64,000 bases of DNA from Exiguobacterium antarcticum DSM 14480. GTDB taxonomy: Bacteria > Bacillota > Bacilli > Exiguobacteriales > Exiguobacteriaceae. The notes under the pieces were generated by a model. That model worked only from the letters and a program-made list of their open reading frames with translations, searched no databases and was not told the origin of the DNA. Below, in pieces: positions 28,619 to 37,671 of the stretch. Position numbers and translations under genes: made by a program. Where the stretch lies: positions 496,001 to 560,000 of the forward strand of contig NZ_JMKS01000003.1 in assembly GCF_000685865.1 (NCBI RefSeq), read 5' to 3'. Within the stretch, counting starts at the first letter, position 1. Each line of letters opens with the position of its first letter.

Positions 28619-29557
28619 TTATTCGAAGTGGAAGGCTCCTGCCACTTCATTCAGACGAGATATGACATGCTCGACCTCCGTCAAGTCTTTGATCGTCGCA
28701 CCCGAGGCCATCGGATGACCACCGCCATTAAATTCTTTTGCGATTTCATTGATGACCGGACCTTTCGAACGTAGGCGCACACGGACTTCTTTTTCCGTTT
28801 CCAGGAAAAGTGCCCATGTTTTCAACCCTTTCAGACCAGCAAAACTGTTGACAAGAAGTGAAGCCTGTTCGACGGTCGCATCGAACGTCGCAAGCATCTC
28901 TTGCGTCAACACGACGTATCCGACACCCGCTTCCGTCAATTGGATATGTTGCAAGACATACCCTTGCAGTTGCAGTGCTGCGAGCTCCGTTTGATACATG
29001 TTCCGGTACAGCCAATCCGTATCGATTCCTGTATCTAGAAGTTGCGCTGCGACGGAAAATGTCCGACTTGTCGTTCCTCTGAATTGAAAACGTCCCGTAT
29101 CTCCAACGATTCCGGCGTAGAACTGAATCGCTGCCGCCGCTGGAATCGGGTATCCCCACTCATTTAACAAATGAACCAACAGTTCTGAAGTCGAACTGAC
29201 CGTCGTATCGACGAGTTGGACGTCTGCATACGGATCTTCATCCGGATGGTGGTCAATTTTAATCGTCTGTCGACCACTCAATGCTTCCTTCCCGTCGATT
29301 CGCCCTTGATTCGCGGTATCCAATACGATCACCAGTGCTTCTTGATAGTCTGTCGTTCCGACAACATCAAGTGTCCCCATGAAGGCAAGTGAAGTCGCCA
29401 TTTCACCGACAGCTTTTATTTTTTTTTCAGGAAAACGACTTTGTAGAACGACCTGTAAACCGAACTGACTTCCGAGCGCGTCCGGGTCTGGACGTTCATG
29501 GCGGTGGATGATGATCGTCGATGCTTGTTCAATCAATTGTCTGATTTGTTCTTTCAC
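28619..29557 (-). CDS. nrnA: bifunctional oligoribonuclease / pAp phosphatase NrnA
   Basis: A 312-residue DHH/DHHA1 phosphoesterase that degrades nano-RNAs and hydrolyses 3',5'-pAp. Metal motifs are IIHRHERPDPDALGSQ and IKIDHHPDEDPY; the C-terminal DHHA1 has EFNGGGHPMASGA. I start at GTG 29557 (VKEQIRQL), 9 bp after GAGGAG, which gives the length of B. subtilis NrnA (313). The upstream open frame to 29623 overlaps the promoter region of the divergent ytpI. Confidence 0.95.
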   Translation of the reverse strand: MKEQIRQLIEQASTIIIHRHERPDPDALGSQFGLQVVLQSRFPEKKIKAVGEMATSLAFMGTLDVVGTTDYQEALVIVLDTANQGRIDGKEALSGRQTIKIDHHPDEDPYADVQLVDTTVSSTSELLVHLLNEWGYPIPAAAAIQFYAGIVGDTGRFQFRGTTSRTFSVAAQLLDTGIDTDWLYRNMYQTELAALQLQGYVLQHIQLTEAGVGYVVLTQEMLATFDATVEQASLLVNSFAGLKGLKTWALFLETEKEVRVRLRSKGPVINEIAKEFNGGGHPMASGATIKDLTEVEHVISRLNEVAGAFHFE

Positions 29558-29623
29558 AGTGCACAGCTCCTCTAAATATTGATATGATACAAACAGATAT
29601 AGAAAGAAAAGGAGGTCATCCAT

Positions 29624-29941
29624 ATGCAGTTTGTTCTCATTCTGTTAATCGTCTTGTCCCTTGGTGGTTATTTACTTGCCAAACGGCGTGCCTTCCATAC
29701 GAAAAGCACGAATCGGAAATTTTTATTTAATACGCAAGCGAGCATCTGGCTCAGCTTGTTCGTCATTCTATTTGCCGTCAATCAGTTTGTGTCCGGTGAC
29801 GGTTTGACGACACTGACTGGTAAAATCGTCTGTTCCACCCTGATCGTCATCGGGGTCGCTTCTTTCATTGCCGGCTTCATCCGTTATAAAAAAATCTATC
29901 CGTATGTCATTCGGGAAATGGAACAGACGGAACAGTCGTAA
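29624..29941 (+). CDS. ytpI: YtpI family membrane protein
   Basis: A 105-residue protein with three membrane helices: N-terminal FVLILLIVLSLGGYLL, the middle segment ASIWLSLFVILFAVNQFV, and a third around STLIVIGVASFIAGF. It resembles B. subtilis YtpI, which lies in the same place between nrnA and ytoI. Function is not known. AAGGAGGT precedes the ATG. It ends with a shared terminator facing ytoI. Confidence 0.85.
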   Translation: MQFVLILLIVLSLGGYLLAKRRAFHTKSTNRKFLFNTQASIWLSLFVILFAVNQFVSGDGLTTLTGKIVCSTLIVIGVASFIAGFIRYKKIYPYVIREMEQTEQS

Positions 29942-29969
29942 AAAAGACGGTCATGACCGTCTTTTTTTA
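29938..29969. terminator. bidirectional terminator ytpI / ytoI
   Basis: AAAAAAGACGGTC-at-GACCGTCTTTTTTT, a near-perfect palindrome with T runs on both strands. Confidence 0.88.
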
Positions 29970-29989
29970 TGCTTTTAATCCCAAAAAAG

Positions 29990-31300
29990 TTATCGATCAA
30001 TCAGTTGCGACGTCACGAGCGCCTTGGCGACGATTTGTGTCCCTTGATACATCTCGACGTCGACTTTTCCGAACTTACGGCCGACATCAAACACATTCGC
30101 CCGAATCGTGATCGTACTTTCGATTTGAACCGGTTTGATGAAGTAGATACTGACATTTTCGATGACAAGATCACCTTTTTTCATGTGTCGTAACATCCGC
30201 GTTGCCCCCTCGACGAGTAACGTCGTCAAGACACCACTTGAAGCCGTCCCCATGAAGTTCGTCATCTGCGGCGAGACCTCGAGTGACAGATACGGTCCTC
30301 TCGCATCTTCCGCCGCCTTGATTTGTCCCGTAATCAAATCATCAAACGTTTCCCCGACCTGCGGTTGCCGGTTCGCGAGTTGCAGGGCTTTTAAGACATC
30401 CTGTCGGCTGATGATGCCCAGTAATCGACCGTATTGATCGATGACCGGTAACATCTCGATTCCTTCCCAGACCATCTGGTGAGCGGAATTCGTCACACTT
30501 GTCCGGATCCCGACTGTGATCGGATGACGGGTCATGACTTTTTCAACCGGCCAGTCGTGTGGACGATCGATGATATCCTTCGCCGTCACGACGCCGACGA
30601 CCTTCATCTGCTCGTCGATGACCGGATACCGGTTATGTTTCGTCTGTTCATTTAATTCATGCCATCTGGCAATCGGATCGTTCGTCTGCAAATAAAAGGT
30701 ATCATGCAACGGAATCAAGATATCCGAAACGAGTAGGATTTCCTTTTTGATCAGTCGGTCATAAATCGCCCGGTTGATCATCGTCGCGACGGTGAACGTA
30801 TCATAGGAAGTCGAGATGATAGGTAACTGCATATCGTCTGCTAATTTTTTGGCATCTTCCGTTGTATCAAAACCACCGGTAATCAAGACCGCAGCACCTG
30901 CCTCTAAGACGAGTTCATGCGCTTTTTCCCGGTTTCCGATGATGACGAGGCTGTCGACATCGATATACCGCATCATTGCTTCTAGCTTCATCGCCCCGAT
31001 GACGAACTTCGTCAAGGTTTTATGAAGACCATCTCTGCCTCCGAGGACTTGTCCATCCACAATGTTGACGACTTCTGCGAATGTCAGTTTTTCAATGTTC
31101 TCTTTTTGTTTTTTTTTGATCCGGATCGTCCCGACACGTTCGATCGTTGAGACGAATCCTAAGTTTTCTGCTTCTTTAATGGCACGATACGCCGTACCTT
31201 CGGATACCGTTAAGTCCTTTGCAATTTGCCGGACGGATATTTTGGCGCCCACATCGAGATCCTCAATGTGCCGGATGATCTGTTCATGTTTCGTAGGCAT
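29990..31300 (-). CDS. ytoI: CBS, DRTGG and HotDog domain regulator (YtoI)
   Basis: A 436-residue multidomain protein. An N-terminal winged helix (about 1-65, SVRQIAKDLTVSEGTAYRAIKEAE) is followed by a DRTGG domain (about 75-180, AAVLITGGF), two CBS repeats (about 190-310, VMTRHPITV and GRLLGIISRQDVL), and a C-terminal thioesterase-like HotDog domain (about 330-436). Such a layout suggests a DNA-binding protein that reads adenine nucleotides and possibly an acyl-CoA. The ligand and targets are unknown. Same location as in B. subtilis. Confidence 0.88.
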   Translation of the reverse strand: MPTKHEQIIRHIEDLDVGAKISVRQIAKDLTVSEGTAYRAIKEAENLGFVSTIERVGTIRIKKKQKENIEKLTFAEVVNIVDGQVLGGRDGLHKTLTKFVIGAMKLEAMMRYIDVDSLVIIGNREKAHELVLEAGAAVLITGGFDTTEDAKKLADDMQLPIISTSYDTFTVATMINRAIYDRLIKKEILLVSDILIPLHDTFYLQTNDPIARWHELNEQTKHNRYPVIDEQMKVVGVVTAKDIIDRPHDWPVEKVMTRHPITVGIRTSVTNSAHQMVWEGIEMLPVIDQYGRLLGIISRQDVLKALQLANRQPQVGETFDDLITGQIKAAEDARGPYLSLEVSPQMTNFMGTASSGVLTTLLVEGATRMLRHMKKGDLVIENVSIYFIKPVQIESTITIRANVFDVGRKFGKVDVEMYQGTQIVAKALVTSQLIDR

Positions 31301-31412
31301 GCTGTATCCCTTCTTTTCCTATATTCTACTCTCCTGTCATTATACTGTACTACTCTAAAGAATGAAAAGTGTACTAGTCCGATTTGCAAGAAATGTTTTC
31401 ACGTTTCAACGA

Positions 31413-31421
31413 TGGTATACT
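31413..31421 (+). promoter_or_regulatory. extended -10 promoter for the M24 peptidase gene
   Basis: TGGTATACT, an extended -10, lies 33 bp upstream of the ATG; no clear -35. Confidence 0.5.
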
Positions 31422-31454
31422 GAAATGTGATAAGAATCGAGAGGTGGTAACGAT

Positions 31455-32567
31455 ATGTTAGAACGGACAAATCAGATTAGTCGTGTCTTACAAGAATCAG
31501 GAATTGACGTCGCGTTGATTACATCAAAAGCCGGTGTCTTTTACTTTTCAGGTGTCTATGCCGAACCCCATGAACGTGTCATGGCCGTCATCGTTGATGC
31601 TGACGGGAAACGTACCCTTTTCTGCCCGGCACTCGAAGCGAATATCGTTTCAGCAAGTCCTTGGGACGGAGAAGTCGTCACGTACGCCGACCACGAACAT
31701 CCATTCGATAAAATCAATCAAGTCCTTGAAACGTTTGCGGTCTCGAATAACCGGATCGGAATCGAAGGCGAACATATGACATTTAGTCGTTTTAAGGAAC
31801 TCGAATCCCGCCAAGAAAACGCGGCGATCCTTGATATCGGTCAGCAACTTCAAGCATTGCGACTGAAAAAAGATTCACAAGAAATCAACATCATGCGTGA
31901 AGCAGCTGATTTAGCCGATCAAGCGATTGAAATCGGTAAACAAGCGATTCGCCCCGGTGTGACGGAAATGGAAGTCATTGCGGAAATCGAATTTGAGATG
32001 AAAAAGAAAGGCGTTCGCGAGATGTCGTTTGATACATTGGTCTTATTCGGTGCAAACAGTGCGGATCCTCATGGTGTACCTGGCGACCGCGTCATCGAAG
32101 AAGGAGACTTCGTCTTGTTTGATTTAGGTGTCGTCTGGAAAGGGTATTGTTCCGATATTACTCGGACATTCGTGTATGGCGAAGCAAGTGACGAACAACG
32201 CAAAATCTATTCAACGGTCCTCACAGCACTCGAAGCAGCGACTAAAGCGAGTCGTGTTGGTGTGACACTTGGCTCACTCGACCAAGCTGCCCGCCAGGTG
32301 ATTGAAACGGCCGGTTATGGCGACTACTTTACGCACCGTGTTGGGCATGGTCTTGGAATTGATGTTCATGAATTCCCGTCACTTGCCTCCAATAATCTGT
32401 TGACGGCAGACGCCGGTATCGTCTATACACTCGAACCGGGCATTTACGTTCCAAACGTCGGTGGCGTTCGGATCGAAGACGACATTTACTTGACAGAAAA
32501 TGGACCAGAAGCATTAACTCGCTACCCAAAACACCTCCAATCCCTTCCATCTCAGTCTGTACGGTAA
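31455..32567 (+). CDS. M24 family metallopeptidase (Xaa-Pro dipeptidase/aminopeptidase type)
   Basis: A 370-residue pita-bread peptidase that cleaves peptides with proline in second position. An N-terminal creatinase-like domain (1-125) precedes the catalytic domain. The metal ligands appear as FDLGVVWKGYCSDITRTF (two Asp), the HRVGHGLGIDVHE segment (His), LEPGIYVP (Glu) and GGVRIEDDIY (Glu). GAGGTGG lies 7 bp before ATG. It is a single-gene unit convergent with the SDR gene. Confidence 0.93.
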   Translation: MLERTNQISRVLQESGIDVALITSKAGVFYFSGVYAEPHERVMAVIVDADGKRTLFCPALEANIVSASPWDGEVVTYADHEHPFDKINQVLETFAVSNNRIGIEGEHMTFSRFKELESRQENAAILDIGQQLQALRLKKDSQEINIMREAADLADQAIEIGKQAIRPGVTEMEVIAEIEFEMKKKGVREMSFDTLVLFGANSADPHGVPGDRVIEEGDFVLFDLGVVWKGYCSDITRTFVYGEASDEQRKIYSTVLTALEAATKASRVGVTLGSLDQAARQVIETAGYGDYFTHRVGHGLGIDVHEFPSLASNNLLTADAGIVYTLEPGIYVPNVGGVRIEDDIYLTENGPEALTRYPKHLQSLPSQSVR

Positions 32568-32607
32568 ATAATAGAGTCCATTCCGAAAAAACGGAATGGA
32601 CTCTATT
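32568..32607. terminator. hairpin between the M24 peptidase and SDR genes
   Basis: AATAGAGTCCATTCCG / CGGAATGGACTCTATT with a 6-nt A loop, perfectly paired over 16 bp. The T run is poor on either side, but the convergent position supports a terminator. Confidence 0.7.
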
Positions 32608-32635
32608 GTCGTATCTTCAACTGTTTCCCCTAACC

Positions 32636-33361
32636 TCAGCGACGTGATTGATGGACGACGTTGACGCCGCCTGTGACATCAAGGATCGCGCCTGTGATCA
32701 GACTGGAATCTTCAGCCAGTAAAAACAAGATGGCCCGGGCGATATCCTCGCCTACCCCCGTCCGACCGACCGGCGTCTGGTTATCTGCCGTCGCTTGTTC
32801 GATGCGCTTCGATTTATTGTCACCGACGATGTTTCCAGGATTGATCATATTGACCGTGATGCCATGCCCGGCTTCCTCAAGTGCTACGCTTTTCGTCAGA
32901 CTGACCATCCCACTTTTAGCTGCTGCAAACGCTGCTCGATCAATCCAGCCGGGCGCCGACGCACTTTCCGGAAATCCGTATGTAACGATCCGTCCATATT
33001 GTTGTTTCCGCATAATCGGAAGAATCTTTCGCAACAACCAAAAACTAGCAGTTAAGTTCCCTGTCACGACCTCGTCCCACTCTTGATCGGAATAATCCAC
33101 TAACGACTTTCGTTCAAAAATGTACGGTCCGGCATTGAGAATCAAGGCATCGATCCGCCCATACTGAGACATTGCCTGCTCGACTGCTTCGAGTAACTCC
33201 TCTTGTTTCGTCACATCCGCTTTAATCAGATTCAATCGTTCATGTTCAAACGTCGGTTGCGAGCGATGAAGGGCTGTGACGTACCATCCTTCTTCGAGCA
33301 AACGAAGGGTGACCATCTCACCCAGCCCTTTTGTTCCTGCTGTAATCAATGCGTGCCTCAT
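32636..33361 (-). CDS. short-chain dehydrogenase/reductase-like protein (YtkK-like)
   Basis: A 241-residue SDR fold with the NAD(P) motif TAGTKGLG (7-14) and the NAG motif (LILNAGPY, 73-80). The active-site Y-x-x-x-K is F-x-x-x-K here (Phe145, Lys149), and the usual Ser before it is in a YGF context. Classical oxidoreductase activity is therefore doubtful; it may bind a nucleotide without standard catalysis. It resembles B. subtilis YtkK, which I believe has the same kind of change. GGAGG precedes the start. Confidence 0.82.
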   Translation of the reverse strand: MRHALITAGTKGLGEMVTLRLLEEGWYVTALHRSQPTFEHERLNLIKADVTKQEELLEAVEQAMSQYGRIDALILNAGPYIFERKSLVDYSDQEWDEVVTGNLTASFWLLRKILPIMRKQQYGRIVTYGFPESASAPGWIDRAAFAAAKSGMVSLTKSVALEEAGHGITVNMINPGNIVGDNKSKRIEQATADNQTPVGRTGVGEDIARAILFLLAEDSSLITGAILDVTGGVNVVHQSRR

Positions 33362-33464
33362 CTTGGCATCCGCCTCCTTTCGTCTTTCTTTATCTTACGG
33401 GTTCCGTTGTCGAAGAACAATTTTTAAAACCGTCTAAATGTTCCTCACCTTCCATTTCAGGGAA

Positions 33465-33473
33465 TGGTATAAT
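33465..33473 (+). promoter_or_regulatory. extended -10 promoter of the universal stress protein gene
   Basis: TGGTATAAT, 42 bp upstream of ATG 33516. Confidence 0.55.
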
Positions 33474-33515
33474 AAGGGTGTAAGAATCAGACGAATACGA
33501 AGGGATGGATACAGA

Positions 33516-33953
33516 ATGGCAATTGTATATCATAACATTTTAGTAGCAGTCGACGGTTCAAAAGAGGCAGAACGAGCTTTTGAAACGGCGATTGACGTAT
33601 CACTTCGAAACGATGCCAAACTCGTCATCGCTCATGTCATTGATACACGGACTTTCGCGACCGTCGAAGCCTATGACCGGACGATTACAGAACGCGCCGA
33701 GTCCTATGCAAAAGAACTGCTTGACGAGTATGTCAAAACAGCTCAAGAACGAGGCGTCAAAGATGTCGAAGTCGCCATCGAATACGGCTCTCCTAAAGTG
33801 ACGATCGCCAAAAAACTCGCACCGAATCACAATGTCGACCTAATCATTTGTGGTGCGACCGGTTTAAATGCCGTTGAGCGATTCTTTATCGGTAGTGTCT
33901 CTGAAAGCATTACGCGTTATGCTAAATGTGATGTCTTGATTGTCCGTCTTTAA
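33516..33953 (+). CDS. universal stress protein (UspA family)
   Basis: A 145-residue protein with the Usp alpha/beta fold, starting NILVAVDGSKEAERAFETA. The ATP-binding signature G-2x-G-9x-G-(S/T) is seen near the end as ICGATGLNAVERFFIGSVSESI, read in two overlapping pieces. I start at ATG 33516, behind AAGGGATGG; the longer frame to 33438 spans the promoter. Role in general stress tolerance is inferred from the family. Flanked by its own promoter and terminator. Confidence 0.92.
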   Translation: MAIVYHNILVAVDGSKEAERAFETAIDVSLRNDAKLVIAHVIDTRTFATVEAYDRTITERAESYAKELLDEYVKTAQERGVKDVEVAIEYGSPKVTIAKKLAPNHNVDLIICGATGLNAVERFFIGSVSESITRYAKCDVLIVRL

Positions 33954-33973
33954 TCGAACTCATTACTTTATTC

Positions 33974-34008
33974 AGCACTTCACTTTTGGGTGGAGTGTTT
34001 TTTTGTAC
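33974..34008 (+). terminator. terminator of the universal stress protein gene
   Basis: CACTTCACTTTTGGGTGGAGTG stem followed by seven T residues. Confidence 0.75.
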
Positions 34009-34042
34009 AAAAAAGGTCTATTACACCGATGTGCAATAGACC
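34005..34042 (-). terminator. terminator of the 3D-domain protein gene
   Basis: On the minus strand GGTCTATT..AATAGACC is followed by TTTTTTG. Confidence 0.8.
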
Positions 34043-34050
34043 TGACTTGA

Positions 34051-34659
34051 TTATTTGAATTTCACGGTGACGTTACGACGACCCCAGTTAAAAGCCTCTG
34101 AACGTGAGTAGTAGAGGATATCGAGCTTCTTGCCTTTGATGGCACCGCCCGTATCTGCTGCTGTGTAGGTCCCTTTTAATTTCCCTTTGTAATACACTTT
34201 GACTGTTGAACGAAGTGGAATGACGCGTGGATCAACTGCGACGACTTTCTTTTTCGAACTCTTGATGTTCCAACCAATTGCTGTTAAATTGCCGCTGCCC
34301 GGATCATATGGTGTATAGGCTGTTGCACTTACGTTCGTGAGTGTTTTCCATCCGCCGCTCGATTGTTTCTTTGAAGAAGATCCTGAAACGACTTTTGAGT
34401 AACGCGCGCTGAGATAAGCTGTTTTGCCTTTGTAACTGACTTTGTACCAGTTTCCCGTTTTCGCTTTGTACGGTAATGTTTGATTCTTATATAGAAGACC
34501 AAGTTTCTTAGACGCTGTTGTTGCTTTCTGACGAACAACTAGGCTATTGACCGACGACTTGACATTTTTTTTGGCTGCAGCTTCCGCTTGAAGACCTGCA
34601 AACGAACTGAGTGCTAACAAGACTGCTAAAACACTAGCGAGTATTCGTTTCATCATCAT
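34051..34659 (-). CDS. secreted protein with SH3b and 3D (lytic transglycosylase-like) domains
   Basis: A 202-residue exported protein. A signal peptide (MKRILASVLAVLLALSSFAG, cleaved after AEA) is followed by a bacterial SH3 domain (about 33-90) and a C-terminal 3D domain. Its three conserved Asp appear in VAVDPRVIPL, AADTGGAIKG and KLDILY. 3D proteins include YuiC/Sps-type and RpfB-like muralytic enzymes, so cell-wall cleavage is likely. The start may be any of three Met (MMMKR). It stands alone between two terminators and a long AT-rich upstream region. Confidence 0.9.
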   Translation of the reverse strand: MMMKRILASVLAVLLALSSFAGLQAEAAAKKNVKSSVNSLVVRQKATTASKKLGLLYKNQTLPYKAKTGNWYKVSYKGKTAYLSARYSKVVSGSSSKKQSSGGWKTLTNVSATAYTPYDPGSGNLTAIGWNIKSSKKKVVAVDPRVIPLRSTVKVYYKGKLKGTYTAADTGGAIKGKKLDILYYSRSEAFNWGRRNVTVKFK

Positions 34660-34935
34660 GTAATCTCTCCTCCATAATTGTCCCTGTTTTGTAACTTACA
34701 TTAATATACATGACAAAATGGAGCCGTGCCGTTACATATAGACCACAAAAAGATGACGTCATTGTTACTTTTATATTACAAAAGACTCATTTTTTTCAGT
34801 TTTTAGTCCTTTTTACATCAAATCGAGGTTTAACTTTCTATTTCAACTTTTTTATATGACAACGTTCGTAACAAAACTAAATCACAATCTCAATTACTTC
34901 ATTTTTTAGGGTCCAGTTTAAGCTCTGTAAAACAA
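34660..34935. other. AT-rich intergenic region upstream of the 3D-domain gene
   Basis: About 275 bp with many T/A runs and no supported gene. Several TTGT..TATATT-like pairs exist on the minus strand, but none is clearly the promoter of the 3D gene. Confidence 0.4.
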
Positions 34936-34972
34936 AAAAACGTCCGGATGCAACATATGTTGCGTCCGGACG
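34934..34972 (-). terminator. strong terminator, probably the original terminator of ackA
   Basis: A 32-bp hairpin (34941-34972, arms CGTCCGGATGCAAC with one G-T pair) is followed on the minus strand by seven T residues. No minus-strand gene now ends next to it. ackA, on the minus strand, ends at the other side of the tnpB element. Confidence 0.85.
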
Positions 34973-35094
34973 TTCATGTTTAATTTTTTATCAAAATTAG
35001 GCGAGAATACTCCCACTTCTAAACGAAGTGAAAGTGGGAGATGAATCGCTAGCCTACCTTTCGGGTATACTCCTTTTGAAGGAGGTGAAAAATT

Positions 35095-36267
35095 TTGTTG
35101 AAGCACAAGGCCTACAAATTCAGAATCTACCCCACAAAAGAGCAGGAAATCCTGATTGCGAAGACGATCGGGTGTTCGCGCTTCATCTTCAACCACTTCC
35201 TGGCGAAGTGGGATGAAACGTACAAGACCACTGGAAAAGGACTGTCCTACGGTTCTTGTTCCAAAGAAATTCCTTTGTTGAAGCGGCAGTTCGACTGGTT
35301 GAAGGAAGTGGATAGTACATCTGTTCAGATCAGCGTCAAACACCTTGCCGATGCGTTTGACCGCTTCTTCAAGAAGCAGAACGAACGCCCTCGTTTCAAG
35401 TCCAAGCGCCATCCCGTCCAGTCGTACAAGACCAACATCCAAGGCAAAAACCAGCTTCCTGAAGTCTCGATTGGATGTAACAAGCTCAAACTTCCGAAGC
35501 TGAAATGGGTTCGTTTCGCCCACTCGAAACAGGTCACAGGCCGTATCTTGAACGCCACGATCCGACGTAACGCTTCAGGAAAATACTTCGTTTCCCTGCT
35601 CGTCGAGCAGGAGATCAACGAACTGCCGAAGACCGGTTCATCCGTCGGCGTCGACGTAGGACTCAAGAACTTCGCCATCCTGTCGGACGGCACGGTATAC
35701 AAGAATGACCGTTACTTCCGTTTGCTTGAGAAGAAACTGGTGCGCGAACAGCGCAAGCTCTCCCGCCGTCAACGCATCGCTCTGAACAAGAAAGTCAAGC
35801 TTTCCGAGGCGAGGAACTATCAGAAGCAGAAGCGGAAGGTTGCCCGTATCCACGAGAAGATCGCCAACAAGCGTACCGACTTCCTGCACAAGGTATCGAC
35901 CGAGATCGTCAAAAACCACGACGTCATCGGCATCGAGACCTTGCAGGTGAAGAACATGCAGAAGAATCGCAAGTTGAGCAAGGCCATCTCGGACGTCAGC
36001 TGGTCGGAGTTCTTCCGCATGCTGGAGTACAAGGCAGAATGGTACGGGAAGACTCTCGTCAAGGTCGGCAAGACCTTTGCTTCCAGTCAACTGTGCTCCA
36101 GTTGCGGACATCAACACAAAGACGTGAAACATCTTGGATTGCGTGAATGGACATGCCCGAGTTGCGGCATCCATCACGACCGTGATGTGAACGCAGGACT
36201 GAATCTCAAACAAGAAGCAGAACGCATTTTAGCTTCTTCAACCGTCGGAACGACGGGGTTAGCCTGA
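35095..36267 (+). CDS. tnpB: RNA-guided endonuclease TnpB
   Basis: A 390-residue TnpB with an N-terminal helix-turn-helix domain ([16 protein letters not shown]) and RuvC-like nuclease. The three catalytic acids are intact: Asp187 (GVDVGLKNF), Glu281 ([11 protein letters not shown]) and Asp364 (DRDVNAG). The zinc finger has Cys334, 337, 354 and 357. The likely start is TTG 35095 (or TTG 35098), 7 bp after GGAGGTG. TnpB proteins use a guide RNA made from the element's right end to cut DNA, helping retain the IS. With no tnpA here, movement would need a TnpA from elsewhere. Confidence 0.95.
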   Translation: MLKHKAYKFRIYPTKEQEILIAKTIGCSRFIFNHFLAKWDETYKTTGKGLSYGSCSKEIPLLKRQFDWLKEVDSTSVQISVKHLADAFDRFFKKQNERPRFKSKRHPVQSYKTNIQGKNQLPEVSIGCNKLKLPKLKWVRFAHSKQVTGRILNATIRRNASGKYFVSLLVEQEINELPKTGSSVGVDVGLKNFAILSDGTVYKNDRYFRLLEKKLVREQRKLSRRQRIALNKKVKLSEARNYQKQKRKVARIHEKIANKRTDFLHKVSTEIVKNHDVIGIETLQVKNMQKNRKLSKAISDVSWSEFFRMLEYKAEWYGKTLVKVGKTFASSQLCSSCGHQHKDVKHLGLREWTCPSCGIHHDRDVNAGLNLKQEAERILASSTVGTTGLA

Positions 36268-36342
36268 TCAGGTTTCGACCGTCAGGTCGGATAACTCAGG
36301 AATCCTTCACCTCTAAGTGAAGCGTAGGTGGAGGTAGTTCAA
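36200..36342 (+). ncRNA. candidate omega/reRNA at the right end of the tnpB element
   Basis: In IS605 elements the guide RNA overlaps the tnpB 3' end and the right end, with the guide reading into flanking DNA. Here the right end is rich in hairpins (CCGTCGGAACGACGG, CGACCGTCAGGTCGG, CTTCACCTCTAAGTGAAG). If the scaffold ends at TTCAA, the guide would be copied from the ackA 3' coding end starting at ACGTTTTGTTCG. This is inference from family knowledge. Confidence 0.5.
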
Positions 36343-37550
36343 ACGTTTTGTTCGACTAAGCCGCCGATTCGTACCGTATCACGTGCAATCATCAATTCTT
36401 CGTTTGTCGGAATGATGATGACTTTGACCGGTGAATGCGGATAGTTGATGAATAATTCTTCACCACGCGCGCCGTTATTGAGCGATGGATCCCAGTAAAC
36501 GCCCATGAACTCAAGCCCCCGTAAGACGCGCTCACGAATCGAATCTGAGTTTTCACCGACACCAGCCGTAAAGATGATCGCATCGACGCCGTTCATCTCA
36601 GCAGCATACTGTCCGATATATCCGTGAATCCGGTTTGCGAAAATCCGGAGCGCCATCTCGGAACGGTGGTTGCCTTCTGTCGCCGCAGACTCGACATCAC
36701 GTAAATCACTTGAAAGACCTGAAAGACCATATATTCCTGATTCTTTGTTCATGACGTTCAAGACATCTTCTGCTGTTTTCCCTGTTTTCTCCATCAAGAA
36801 CGGAATCAAGGCCGGGTCAAGCGAACCAGAACGTGTTCCCATCGTAATTCCTTCAAGTGGCGTAAAGCCCATTGTCGTATCAAGTGACTCACCACCCGCT
36901 ACTGCCGCAATCGACGCTCCGCTACCAAGGTGACACGAAATCAGACGGAGGTCTTTTAATGGACGACCGAGCAATTCAGAAGCACGTTCGGTTACGTACT
37001 TGTGGCTTGTTCCGTGGAAACCGTATTTCCGAATTCCGTATTCTGTATAGTATTCGTATGGAAGACTGTAGAGGAAGTTCTCTTCCGGCATCGTTTGGTG
37101 GAAAGCCGTATCAAATACAGCAACTTGTGGTACATCCGGCAAAATCGCTTGGAACGCACGGATACCGATTAAGTTTGGTGGAATGTGTAATGGACCGAGT
37201 TCTGTATACGATTCGATGTCTTGCATGACTTCGTCCGTAATGACGACCGAATCGGCATACTTTTCTTTCCCGTGTAATACACGGTGTCCCACACCTTTGA
37301 TTTCATCATAAGATGAGATGATGCCAAACTCCATCAACTTCTCTAACGACAATTCAACCGCTTCTTTATGTGTTGCAAGTGGAAGAACATCTGTAAATTT
37401 CTGTCCTTCACCATATTTAATCGTAAAGATGGCGTCATCTTTCCCAACACGCTCTACTAAACCGACTGCGACCATCGTCTCACTCGGCATCTCAAGTAAT
37501 TGGAACTTAAGTGACGAACTACCGGCGTTTACTGCCATAATCTTTGCCAT
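36339..37550 (-). CDS. ackA: acetate kinase
   Basis: A 403-residue enzyme converting acetyl phosphate and ADP to acetate and ATP in overflow metabolism. It starts with [13 protein letters not shown], has [10 protein letters not shown] and HGTSHKYV in the middle and GGVGEN-like TAGVGENS near the end. The C-terminal GGLVEQNV directly abuts the right end of the tnpB element, and its TGA lies in the TTCAA motif expected at such an end; the last codon or stop may come from the insertion. Its terminator appears displaced to 34934-34972. Upstream ytxK order is as in B. subtilis. Confidence 0.96.
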   Translation of the reverse strand: MAKIMAVNAGSSSLKFQLLEMPSETMVAVGLVERVGKDDAIFTIKYGEGQKFTDVLPLATHKEAVELSLEKLMEFGIISSYDEIKGVGHRVLHGKEKYADSVVITDEVMQDIESYTELGPLHIPPNLIGIRAFQAILPDVPQVAVFDTAFHQTMPEENFLYSLPYEYYTEYGIRKYGFHGTSHKYVTERASELLGRPLKDLRLISCHLGSGASIAAVAGGESLDTTMGFTPLEGITMGTRSGSLDPALIPFLMEKTGKTAEDVLNVMNKESGIYGLSGLSSDLRDVESAATEGNHRSEMALRIFANRIHGYIGQYAAEMNGVDAIIFTAGVGENSDSIRERVLRGLEFMGVYWDPSLNNGARGEELFINYPHSPVKVIIIPTNEELMIARDTVRIGGLVEQNV

Positions 37551-37671
37551 GATTTATTTCCCCTTTTCCATTCAAAATCAGTAGACATTCACATCTGTAT
37601 GAGTCTTGCTCTTTTTCTGTTCTACACTAGAATAGTCAAATTAACAATAGATTTCAATCACTTTGCGCATT

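Larger units (their letters stand above)
34990..36342 (+). mobile_element. tnpB-only IS200/IS605-type (IS1341-like) insertion sequence
   Basis: About 1.35 kb containing only tnpB and no tnpA. The left end carries a hairpin CTCCCACTT..AAGTGGGAG (35010-35040). The right end has hairpins CGTCGG..(36246-36262), CGACC..GGTCG and CTTCAC..GTGAAG (36307-36324), then TTCAA next to ackA. IS605 elements have subterminal hairpins and no terminal inverted repeats or target duplications, which fits. Base use inside differs from the flanks (many AAG, GAG, C-ending codons). Ends are estimated to within about 20 bp. Confidence 0.8.

Noticed and set aside
34918-35523. 201-codon minus-strand frame across the left end of the tnpB element
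   Set aside because: It spans the ackA terminator hairpin and the IS end, and the translation resembles no protein.
35638-36213. Antisense 191-codon frame in tnpB
   Set aside because: TnpB is clearly coding on the plus strand; the antisense frame has no start signal or family match.
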